The translations under genes were made by a program, and so were the position numbers. From Bryobacterales bacterium (GTDB taxonomy: Bacteria; Acidobacteriota; Terriglobia; Bryobacterales; Bryobacteraceae), in NCBI GenBank assembly GCA_003132905.1, contig PKZC01000420.1, forward strand, positions 4,743 to 27,451: a stretch of DNA of 22,709 nucleotides, written 5' to 3'. This document shows, piece after piece, positions 7,535 through 14,332 of this stretch (position 1 is the stretch's first letter; each line of letters opens with the position of its first letter). The notes beneath the pieces are model-generated. The model searched no databases. It was given only the letters and a program-made list of their open reading frames with translations, and was not told the DNA's origin.

Positions 7535-8395
7535 CTAAGTTTCCGGCGCGAAGTGCAGCGGATCCCTGAGATTCTGCAGTTCTCTGTAATAGTACAAAGG
7601 TGCGGGCCTCCTCACTCGGAAGCGGAGCGTCTTCAGGAATTGGATTTCTTCTTCGGTGGCGTCGCCGCTTAACGACTTGTCATTGAGAAACTGCTCAAAG
7701 CCTGGCTCCAAGGCGAGGGATTGATGCGGTTCCTGTTCGACGAACTCAAAACGTTTCCGCCGGCTGGGTGCGAGCCGGTGATTGAGCACCACATCCATGG
7801 CGAACGTCTTCAATTCCATATCCCAGGAATCGATAATCGGATCGAGGAAGACGACGCAATTCTCAACCGAGATATTGAAACCCTCTGTTTCGAGAAATTC
7901 CAGAATCGCCACTCGCATTTGCTCGTAACTTCGGCCGGCCGCCTGAGCCATCAAACGCAGCCAGTCTTCACTTTCCAGTTCCTGCTTGGCCACGCCTTGC
8001 GCGACATCCAGAAGCTTTTGAGTGATCAGGCGTTCAAGCTCGCCGAAGGGCTCTTTCTCAAAAATTCTATGCACTTCCGGTTCCCGGTCAGGATCGCACT
8101 TGCGCAGGATCAATTCACGGCACTCCTGGAAGAGCGGACGCGGCGGTTCGGTTACGCGCTTCTTCAACTCCTCCTGACGCTGAAGGTCCGCGAGCCGCGA
8201 AAGTTCACCCGCGGGCAGCTTCAGGAACTCGCCGATCTTGTCGTAGATGTCAGTTCTTCCGGGCGCCGGCGGAGCCTTTCGTCGAGTGAGGAGCTGAGAG
8301 ACGTACGACTCGGTGACTTGCGTGGCGGCGGCCAGATCTCTCTGGTCGAGCCCAAGCTCGCTGAGGCGTTGTTTTATTACGAGCGAGACGTCCAA
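7535..8395 (-). CDS. XRE-like helix-turn-helix regulator with large C-terminal domain
   Basis: This protein has 286 residues. Residues about 1-60 form an XRE/Cro-type helix-turn-helix: [18 protein letters not shown] is the first helix pair and [15 protein letters not shown] holds the recognition helix. The remaining 220 residues are mostly predicted helical with features such as [32 protein letters not shown] and the end [18 protein letters not shown] recognise this from other acidobacterial proteins but know of no function. Start is TTG 8395, the only plausible initiator before the conserved [11 protein letters not shown]. An upstream AGG supports it. It is followed by ppk2 after 20 bp. By context it may control polyphosphate or nucleotide metabolism, or its own transcription; this is inference. 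TAACCG repeats lie in its 5' region. Confidence 0.85.
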   Translation of the reverse strand: MDVSLVIKQRLSELGLDQRDLAAATQVTESYVSQLLTRRKAPPAPGRTDIYDKIGEFLKLPAGELSRLADLQRQEELKKRVTEPPRPLFQECRELILRKCDPDREPEVHRIFEKEPFGELERLITQKLLDVAQGVAKQELESEDWLRLMAQAAGRSYEQMRVAILEFLETEGFNISVENCVVFLDPIIDSWDMELKTFAMDVVLNHRLAPSRRKRFEFVEQEPHQSLALEPGFEQFLNDKSLSGDATEEEIQFLKTLRFRVRRPAPLYYYRELQNLRDPLHFAPET

Positions 8396-8423
8396 GAAAG
8401 CACCTATCAGAAAGCCGCAGCTA

Positions 8424-8438
8424 TTAACCGTAACCGGT
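8424..8438. promoter_or_regulatory. TAACCG direct repeats, candidate operator
   Basis: TAACCG occurs twice in tandem at 8425-8430 and 8431-8436. The second runs into the palindrome ACCGGT (8433-8438). A third TAACCG sits 64 bp away at 8489-8494, on the edge of the -10 of the divergent promoter. All three lie in the 130-bp gap between the divergent XRE-like gene and the small basic ORF. A regulator binding its own promoter region is common for this family; the assignment is inference. Confidence 0.4.
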
Positions 8439-8469
8439 AAACCATGGTCTCAGTCTGGCACGCACTTCA

Positions 8470-8499
8470 TTGACTTGCAAGCAATACTTAACCGATAAT
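8470..8499 (+). promoter_or_regulatory. Strong sigma70-like promoter for the 8526 gene
   Basis: TTGACT (8470-8475, 5/6) and GATAAT (8494-8499, 5/6) are separated by 18 bp. A TAACCG copy (8489-8494) overlaps the first base of the -10. Transcription would begin near 8506, about 20 bp before the ATG at 8526. This is the best sigma70 match I found in the window. Confidence 0.6.
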
Positions 8500-8525
8500 G
8501 GTGAAGGATGCCATAAGGCTACTCC

Positions 8526-8753
8526 ATGGACAAAAGACTAGCAAAACGACACAAGCGGCAGGTTACCCGCGCTAAGGAACGGATAAAACTCTCAGAGCCC
8601 GACCTTAGGACCCCGGAGCAAATCAAGGCTGCGCGCGACGCGAGCCGCGCAACCCGTGGTGGCAGCAGCACCGATAACAACGTACGTAACGCGACGCCCA
8701 CGTTCCGGAATAACGTCCAAGGAACCGGCAGCGCGGCAAAGACTGACGGCTAG
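8526..8753 (+). CDS. Small basic hypothetical protein
   Basis: This 75-residue protein has an extremely basic first third (MDKRLAKRHKRQVTRAKERI), then a polar Ser/Thr/Asn/Gly-rich tail that looks disordered. ATG 8526 is preceded by AAGG (8514-8517) at 8 nt and by a strong promoter-like sequence, which argues that it is real. The charge pattern suggests binding to nucleic acid or another polyanion; polyphosphate is conceivable given the adjacent ppk2 but there is no direct evidence. I do not recognise the family. It is divergent from the XRE-like gene. Confidence 0.6.
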   Translation: MDKRLAKRHKRQVTRAKERIKLSEPDLRTPEQIKAARDASRATRGGSSTDNNVRNATPTFRNNVQGTGSAAKTDG

Positions 8754-8772
8754 GAATGAGGCTACGGTAACT

Positions 8773-8943
8773 ATGTTCTCAATGCGTTGTCCGCACTGCA
8801 AATCGGTTGATTTTCGAGGCGTAGGCGTTCGCAACGTGCTCGAACAGGCCATCCACTGGATCCTGTGGCCCTATCGCTGCACGCTTTGCGGCAATCATTT
8901 CTTCTTGCTTCGATGGCTGGCGCCCATCGGCGGCACCGCGTAG
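8773..8943 (+). CDS. Small zinc-ribbon-like protein
   Basis: This 56-residue protein has two CxxC knuckles, C6/C9 (MRCPHC) and C36/C39 (YRCTLCG), 26 residues apart, as in a zinc ribbon. Between and after the knuckles are hydrophobic aromatic stretches (AIHWILWPY, FFLLRWLAP), which suggest membrane contact or a short hydrophobic hairpin. The start could be ATG 8773 or ATG 8782 (MRCPHC); an upstream GAGG at 8758-8761 fits 8773. It follows the basic peptide by 19 bp on the same strand. Short proteins of this pattern are common in acidobacterial genomes as hypotheticals; no function is assigned. Confidence 0.65.
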   Translation: MFSMRCPHCKSVDFRGVGVRNVLEQAIHWILWPYRCTLCGNHFFLLRWLAPIGGTA

Positions 8944-9016
8944 CGGGCTCGGCAGGCTCAATCAAGTCCAATATTTCAACGCGTCATTTTGTGGCGGCTG
9001 TCCACTACAGAAGCAG

Positions 9017-9265
9017 ATGGACGCTTCGCGTGAACCAAAGCTACATTTTTTGCATTCTCAGGACGCTCTAAATCAAGGGAAGCTTGAACTTCTCCGCCGA
9101 CTGCCCACTGAGGTGCTCAAACGCACGCTTCGCTCCGTAGAACCAGGCTCCCTGAAGGCTCGGCCAGATGGAACCGTTCTCGATGGTCATCATCGACTGT
9201 TGGTTCTTCTCGAGGGCGAGAACATCGATCAACTTCCCCGAGAGATAATGGAAAAAGAATCATGA
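9017..9265 (+). CDS. Small DGHHR-motif protein (ParB/Srx-fold-like)
   Basis: This 82-residue protein has a core of ALNQGKLELLRRLPTEVLKR, then SLKARPDGTVLDGHHRLLVL with the DGHHR motif at 56-60, and ends LPREIMEKES. An [LV]DGxxR motif after a strand is the signature of the ParB/sulfiredoxin fold, whose members bind nucleotides (CTP or ATP) or act as small kinases such as SerK/SbnI. The protein is shorter than a full ParB N-terminal domain, so only the core is present. ATG 9017 has a poor Shine-Dalgarno, and the frame stays open upstream without an obvious better start. Its stop overlaps the phosphatase start as ATGA (9262-9265), so the two are almost certainly co-translated. Confidence 0.7.
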   Translation: MDASREPKLHFLHSQDALNQGKLELLRRLPTEVLKRTLRSVEPGSLKARPDGTVLDGHHRLLVLLEGENIDQLPREIMEKES

Positions 9266-9768
9266 GCCCTGATCTGTTCTGGATAGTTGTTCCATGGCGT
9301 GGCCGTCTGGCCATCGCTACCAGGCCAAGGGGAGGAGATTGGCTCAAGGACGAGCTGGAGGGATTGCGAAGGGCGGGTGTCGATGTGGTGGTCTCGCTAC
9401 TGGAAATCAATGAGGCCGATCAACTCGACTTGGTTAACGAACGGCAAGCTGCGGAGGCAAACGGCATCCGTTTCATCTCGTTCCCGATTCCGGATCGCGG
9501 CATTCCCGCCTCTGTGCCGCCGGCTATTTCGCTTATGGCCGACCTCGCGGGCGCATTGGAAAAGGGACAGAATATTGCGGTGCATTGCCGTCAGGGCATT
9601 GGTCGATCGGGACTGATTGCTGCGGGAGTTCTAACCATTGCGGGGGCCAGTCCGACCGATGCAATCCAGGCGGTTAGCTCCGCTCGCGGGCTCAGTATCC
9701 CAGAGACGCCCGACCAACGCCAGTGGGTGGAGGGATTAAGCCTGAAACCCCCGCTGGTAACTCGCTGA
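9262..9768 (+). CDS. Dual-specificity / tyrosine phosphatase-like protein
   Basis: This 168-residue protein has the cysteine phosphatase signature HCRQGIGRSG with nucleophile C109 and phosphate-binding R115, and a likely general acid D78 in FPIPDRGIP. The preceding part VDVVVSLLEINEADQL fits the strand and early loop of the dual-specificity phosphatase fold. Members remove phosphate from proteins (Tyr, Ser, Thr) or from small molecules such as phosphoinositides, so the substrate is open. It starts at ATG 9262, overlapping the upstream DGHHR gene by 4 bp. Its stop TGA (9766-9768) faces the stop of kgd with only 3 bp between. Confidence 0.88.
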   Translation: MSPDLFWIVVPWRGRLAIATRPRGGDWLKDELEGLRRAGVDVVVSLLEINEADQLDLVNERQAAEANGIRFISFPIPDRGIPASVPPAISLMADLAGALEKGQNIAVHCRQGIGRSGLIAAGVLTIAGASPTDAIQAVSSARGLSIPETPDQRQWVEGLSLKPPLVTR

Positions 9769-9771
9769 GTC

Positions 9772-12700
9772 CTAGCGCCGGCGCCGTCCCGACACTCTGC
9801 GTCTGCTTTCCACCAAGAGTTTGACTTCCGGAGCGAAGGCTTGCTCCAACAATTCGGCTAGTTCTTCCTGGTGGCGTTTCAGCGAACCGGTGGCCGGACT
9901 GGCGCTGGGAGCGCGCCCCGCGTAGCGCAGGAATCGCTGCGTCGGCACAAGGATTGGCTGCATCTGCTCCTGCACGAAACGCCAGGCACCCATGTTGCGC
10001 GGCTCTTCTTGAACCCACACCACCTCGGCGGTTTCCGGATAGCGCGCCAGAATATCGCTCATTTGTCCCGATTGGAACGGATAGATCTGCTCCAGCCGAA
10101 CGATGGCCACGTCGGAAATCTTGCGCTCTTCGCGCGCGGCCAATATGTCGTAATAAACCTGGCCCGAACAGATGAGCACGCGGCTGACGCGCGACAGCTC
10201 GATGCCCGTGGTGTCGTCAATCACTTCGCGGAATGAGCCGCTCATCAGGTCGTTCACGCTGGAAACGGCCTTGGGATGGCGCAGCATGCGCTTGGGCGTA
10301 AAAACAATCAACGGCTTGCGGACACCCCGGCGATCGAGGCCGCCGTGCATCTGCCGGCGCAGCAAGTGGAAGTATTGCGCGGGTGTGCTGGCGTTGACCA
10401 CCTGCAGGTTTTCCTCGGCGCACAAAATGAGGAAGCGCTCGATGCGCGCACTCGAATGTTCGGGCCCCTGACCCTCGTAGCCATGCGGCAGCAACAGCAC
10501 CAGGCCGCTGGGCTGACCCCACTTCGATTCGGCGCTGGCGATGAATTGGTCAATCAGGATCTGCGCGCCGTTGACGAAGTCGCCGAACTGCGCCTCCCAC
10601 AACACCAGGGTCAACGGATCTGCCACGCTGTAGCCAAATTCAAAACCTATTACCGCGTATTCGCTGAGCGAGCTGTCAAAAACATCGAAGCGCGCTTGAG
10701 TGGGCGAGAGGTGCTGTAGCGGAATATAACGCTCGCCGTTCTCGCTATCGTACAGCTCCAAGTGCCGTTGGCTGAATGTTCCGCGTCCGCTGTCCTGTCC
10801 GCTGAGCCGCACCGGCGTGCGTTCCAGAACGAGCGTGCCAAAAGCCAGCGTTTCCGCGGTGGCCCAATCGATAGGCGCGCCATTGAGGATTTCCTGACGC
10901 TTCTTGAGAAATCCTTCCAGCTTCGGATGTACGTGAAACTCATCCGGAAAGGTTGTGATGCCTTGTACCACGCGCTCCAGAGCGGCCCGATCCACGGCAG
11001 TGTTGGGACGCGGCGCGATCATCTCTTCAGGATCCACCGCGCTCAACTCTTGACGCTGATATTCTTCGCGATTCTGTTTCGACGCGTCGTAGATATCGTT
11101 GAGCCGCTGGTTGATGCCTTTGCGCATCTGCGCGACGCTGGCAGCGTCGATCAGCGTATCGCGAACCAGAGTTTCCGAATACGAAGTGGCTACCGACGGA
11201 TGGTTGCGAATCTTGCGATAGAGAATAGGCTGCGTGTAGCTAGGGTCGTCACCTTCATTGTGACCGTGCCGGCGATAGCAGAACATATCGATCACGACGT
11301 CGCGCTTGAAAGTTTGCCGGTAATCGTAAGCCATCTGCGCCACGCGAATGCAGGCGTCAGGATCGTCTCCATTGACGTGAAAGATGGGCGCTTGCACCAT
11401 CCGCGCCACATCGGTGGAATAGGGCGTAGAGCGCGCTTCGTCGGGATTGGTGGTAAATCCAATTTGATTATTGATCACCAGGTGGATGGTGCCGCCGGTG
11501 GTGTAGCCTTCCAGTTGCGAAAGGTTCAGCGTCTCCGCGACAACACCTTGTCCGGCGAATGCCGCATCGCCGTGGATCAGGATGGGAATGACGCGCTCGC
11601 GGGCCGTGTCGCCTAGCCGGTCCTGTTTAGGCCGCACCAAACCTTCCACTACCGGGTCCACTGCTTCCAAATGGCTTGGATTGAACGCCACCGACACCAC
11701 GATTTCGCGCCCCGATGACGACTTCCGAACACCGCTGGCACCCAGGTGATATTTGACGTCGCCCGAACCCTGCGTACTGTCCGGATCGATGCCTTCAAAC
11801 TCCGAAAACAGTTGCACCAACGATTTGCCGACGACATTCGCCAGCACGTTGAGGCGTCCGCGGTGCGCCATGCCGATCACCGCTTCATGTACGTTGGCGC
11901 CGGCGGCGCGATCTAGAATTTCGTCCAGAATCGCGATGGCCGATTCGCCACCCTCCAGTGAAAATCGCTTGTGGCCAATGAAGCGGGTGTGCAGAAAGCG
12001 CTCGAACTCTTCGGCTTCAATCACGCGCTGCAGCGCGAGCAGCTTGGTTTGTGGATCGAGCGGCCAGCGGTTTCCGGTGGGTTCCATGCGGAGCTGCAAC
12101 CAGCGCTTCTGCTCCGGAATCTGGATATTCATGTACTCGCAGCCGATTTTGCCGCAGTAGGTCTGGCGCAACGTTTCCAGAATTTCGCGCAGCGTGGCCA
12201 TCTTCTGCGGTTGATCGTCTTCGGACATCAAAGTGCCGGTCAGGAATTCGCGATCAAGATCCCAGATGGTCAAGCCATAGGTAGCCGGATCGAGTTCGGA
12301 ATGGTAAACCGGCTCTGAACCCAGCGGATCGAAATCGGCAATCAGGTGGCCGCGCACACGGTATGCATTGATAAGCTGCAATACCGCCGCTTCCTTAACC
12401 ACTCCATCCTGCTGCGCGCCACGCATGCCGGGGATGGATACCGTGCGATCGGGCTCCCAGTGTACGGGCTTATGAGGAATTTTGAGATCGCTAAAAATCT
12501 TCTCGTAGAAATCGTCTTCGCCTTCAAGCAGCGTCTGCAGGCGGCCTAGGAAGGTGCCGGATTCGGCGCCCTGCACCACACGATGATCGTAGGTGCATGT
12601 GACGGTCATCACTTTACTGAGCCCCAGAAGCGCGCGCAATTGATCTGTGACGCCGTGATATTCGGCCGGATAATCGATTGCGCCGGTAGCGATGATGGCG

Positions 12701-13491
12701 CCCTGGCCCGGCATCAGGCGCGGGACTGAGCCGAGAGTGCCAACCGTGCCCGGATTGGTAAGCGAAATGGTGGTGCCTTCAAAATCCTGCACCGTCAGCT
12801 TGTTGTTACGAGCGCGGAAGATGATGTCGTCGAATGCCTGGACGAATCGGGCGAAATCCATTGCGGCGGCATCTTTGATGTTCGGCACCTTCAACGACCG
12901 CGTACCGTCTTTGGCCGCCACATCTACTGCAATGCCGATGTTCACTTGATCCCGCACTACGCGGAAGGGCTGCCCGTTGGTCTCCGCGTAAGCGTGATTC
13001 AACGAAGGGTTGTTGCGAAGCGCCTTCACGATAGCCCAGGCGATCATGTGCGTGTACGAAATCTTGCTCTTGCCCAGCAGCGCACGGTGCTCGTTCATGA
13101 CGCGGCGGTTCTCATCAATCACCTTCACCGGCATCACACGCTGTGACGTCGCAAGCGGAATGCTGAGGCTGGCGTTCATGTTCTCGGCAATACGCGCCGC
13201 AGCACCACGCAACGGCATCAGCGTCTCGCCTGCTATGGGGTGATGTTCGGGGACAGGAAGCGTTGAGCCGGGTGTGGATCCACTCCCGGTTGACCCACCG
13301 TTTTGCAAGGCTACAGCTTGCTGCTGCCCATTGGAAGGCGCTGCGGCGGGCTTGTCGGAAGCACCGCCGTTGGTCTCGAAGACTTCCTTCCAACTGTCGT
13401 CAACGTTCTTATGATCGTTCAAGTATTGCTGATACAGCTCGTCTTCCAGCCAACTGTTGATACCTAGTTCGGGTGCGCGTGATTCTGACAT
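9772..13491 (-). CDS. kgd: Multifunctional 2-oxoglutarate decarboxylase/dehydrogenase with fused E2 domain (Kgd)
   Basis: This protein of 1239 residues is close in length to the mycobacterial Kgd (about 1230) and has the same order: a short N-terminal helix (NSWLEDELYQQYL, about 11-23), a flexible Ala/Gln/Gly linker, an E2 acyltransferase-type core (about 85-340), then the thiamine-diphosphate E1 part. It runs the 2-oxoglutarate step of the TCA cycle, either as decarboxylase or, with lipoylated partners, as a dehydrogenase complex component. The E2 motif is YDHRVVQG with H303. The E1 part shows GMAHRGRLNVLAN, HGDAAFAGQG (H640/D642, ThDP/Mg region) and NNQIGFTTNP. No lipoyl domain is present. 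I chose ATG 13491 because MSESRAPELGINSWLEDEL aligns with the family start; the frame stays open to a TTG at 13638 but that extension is unlike the family. No clear terminator follows. Confidence 0.95.
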   Translation of the reverse strand: MSESRAPELGINSWLEDELYQQYLNDHKNVDDSWKEVFETNGGASDKPAAAPSNGQQQAVALQNGGSTGSGSTPGSTLPVPEHHPIAGETLMPLRGAAARIAENMNASLSIPLATSQRVMPVKVIDENRRVMNEHRALLGKSKISYTHMIAWAIVKALRNNPSLNHAYAETNGQPFRVVRDQVNIGIAVDVAAKDGTRSLKVPNIKDAAAMDFARFVQAFDDIIFRARNNKLTVQDFEGTTISLTNPGTVGTLGSVPRLMPGQGAIIATGAIDYPAEYHGVTDQLRALLGLSKVMTVTCTYDHRVVQGAESGTFLGRLQTLLEGEDDFYEKIFSDLKIPHKPVHWEPDRTVSIPGMRGAQQDGVVKEAAVLQLINAYRVRGHLIADFDPLGSEPVYHSELDPATYGLTIWDLDREFLTGTLMSEDDQPQKMATLREILETLRQTYCGKIGCEYMNIQIPEQKRWLQLRMEPTGNRWPLDPQTKLLALQRVIEAEEFERFLHTRFIGHKRFSLEGGESAIAILDEILDRAAGANVHEAVIGMAHRGRLNVLANVVGKSLVQLFSEFEGIDPDSTQGSGDVKYHLGASGVRKSSSGREIVVSVAFNPSHLEAVDPVVEGLVRPKQDRLGDTARERVIPILIHGDAAFAGQGVVAETLNLSQLEGYTTGGTIHLVINNQIGFTTNPDEARSTPYSTDVARMVQAPIFHVNGDDPDACIRVAQMAYDYRQTFKRDVVIDMFCYRRHGHNEGDDPSYTQPILYRKIRNHPSVATSYSETLVRDTLIDAASVAQMRKGINQRLNDIYDASKQNREEYQRQELSAVDPEEMIAPRPNTAVDRAALERVVQGITTFPDEFHVHPKLEGFLKKRQEILNGAPIDWATAETLAFGTLVLERTPVRLSGQDSGRGTFSQRHLELYDSENGERYIPLQHLSPTQARFDVFDSSLSEYAVIGFEFGYSVADPLTLVLWEAQFGDFVNGAQILIDQFIASAESKWGQPSGLVLLLPHGYEGQGPEHSSARIERFLILCAEENLQVVNASTPAQYFHLLRRQMHGGLDRRGVRKPLIVFTPKRMLRHPKAVSSVNDLMSGSFREVIDDTTGIELSRVSRVLICSGQVYYDILAAREERKISDVAIVRLEQIYPFQSGQMSDILARYPETAEVVWVQEEPRNMGAWRFVQEQMQPILVPTQRFLRYAGRAPSASPATGSLKRHQEELAELLEQAFAPEVKLLVESRRRVSGRRRR

Positions 13492-13684
13492 GGAATTATG
13501 ATGAGGGCTTTCCTCTTCATCATACCGTGGCTGGGCGGCGAATGCAGGACGCCCGAGGCGGCATTTGGTTTCATCTAAGTCGTGCCCGCTCAGTAAGTTC
13601 TCAGCCGGGTCTGCCGTAAAGATCTGTAATTCCAGCAACCCGTCCTAGTAAGGCTACATCAGATGAATTGGGTAAGAGAGGCTT

Positions 13685-14218
13685 ATGAAAAGAATAATTC
13701 AGAATGTTGCTTTGGCGTCTGCGCTGGCTATTGCCGTTCCTCTGTTTGCGGGCACAGGGAATCCGCCCGCTCAGGATTTGGCTGGTCAGGTGCGCCACCA
13801 ATTGGTAATGCTTCCGTATTACAGCGTTTTTGACGATCTCAGCTACTCCGTTAACAACGGCGTCGTGACGCTTGCCGGCGATGTTACGAATCCGGTAGTT
13901 AAGGACGATGCGCAACGATCCGTAAAACATCTTTCCGGCGTCACGCAGCTAGTCAATAATATCCACGTGCTTCCGCTTTCCCCGATGGACTACGGAATTC
14001 GGCGGGCGGAATACCGTTCGATTTACGGCTTTGCGGGATTGTACCGCTACGCTATGGGCACGCAGCCATCCATTCGCATCATCGTGGATAACGGGCACGT
14101 AACACTGGTGGGCGTGGTGGATAGCGAAGCGGACAAAAACATCGCGAACATCCGGGCCAACTCGGTTCCCGGTGTCTTCTCGGTGACGAATAACCTGCGA
14201 GTCGCCGAAAAGAGTTAG
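13685..14218 (+). CDS. Secreted BON-domain protein, two BON domains
   Basis: This 177-residue protein has a signal peptide at residues 1 to about 23 (MKRIIQ then a hydrophobic run ending PLFAG). Two BON domains follow, at about 30-98 (VNNGVVTLAGDVTNPVVKDDA) and about 105-175 (VDNGHVTLVGVVDSEADKNI); the repeated V-x-N-G-x-V-T-L-x-G pattern marks both. BON domains bind phospholipid or help periplasmic proteins associate with the outer membrane, as in OsmY. The protein is therefore likely periplasmic or envelope-associated. ATG 13685 has a GAGAGG just upstream (13676-13681). It is a single-gene unit, ended by an intrinsic terminator at 14254-14290. Confidence 0.9.
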   Translation: MKRIIQNVALASALAIAVPLFAGTGNPPAQDLAGQVRHQLVMLPYYSVFDDLSYSVNNGVVTLAGDVTNPVVKDDAQRSVKHLSGVTQLVNNIHVLPLSPMDYGIRRAEYRSIYGFAGLYRYAMGTQPSIRIIVDNGHVTLVGVVDSEADKNIANIRANSVPGVFSVTNNLRVAEKS

Positions 14219-14253
14219 TAGCTAAGATTCCTTCCAGAAGCGCAGAGAGCAGT

Positions 14254-14290
14254 GGCCGCCGTTTTGACCGACCGGCGGCCATTTTGCTTT
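14254..14290 (+). terminator. Intrinsic terminator after the BON gene
   Basis: GGCCGCCG (14254-14261) and CGGCGGCC (14273-14280) form a perfect 8-bp GC stem around an 11-nt loop. ATTTTGCTTT follows on the plus strand, a T-rich tail. It lies 35 bp past the BON stop. Confidence 0.8.
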
Positions 14291-14332
14291 GTAACACTTC
14301 ATTCTTGCCAATTCGCTACACTAACTAGACGC

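Noticed and set aside
8656..8772. A start at GTG/ATG 8656 for the zinc-ribbon protein
   Set aside because: The extra 39 residues overlap the basic-peptide gene in another frame and have no matching features; ATG 8773 gives a compact zinc ribbon.
10762..11616. A 284-codon open frame on the plus strand within kgd
   Set aside because: Kgd is unambiguous on the other strand in this stretch and the translation shows no family features.
13492..13638. TTG 13638 as the kgd start, adding 49 residues
   Set aside because: The Kgd family begins close to the NSWLEDELYQQYL helix; the extension lacks family likeness and ATG 13491 is available.
14252..14332. GTG 14252 as the ppk1 start
   Set aside because: The extra 27 codons run through the stem and loop of the BON-gene terminator and are unlike PPK1 N-termini; ATG 14333 fits the family.
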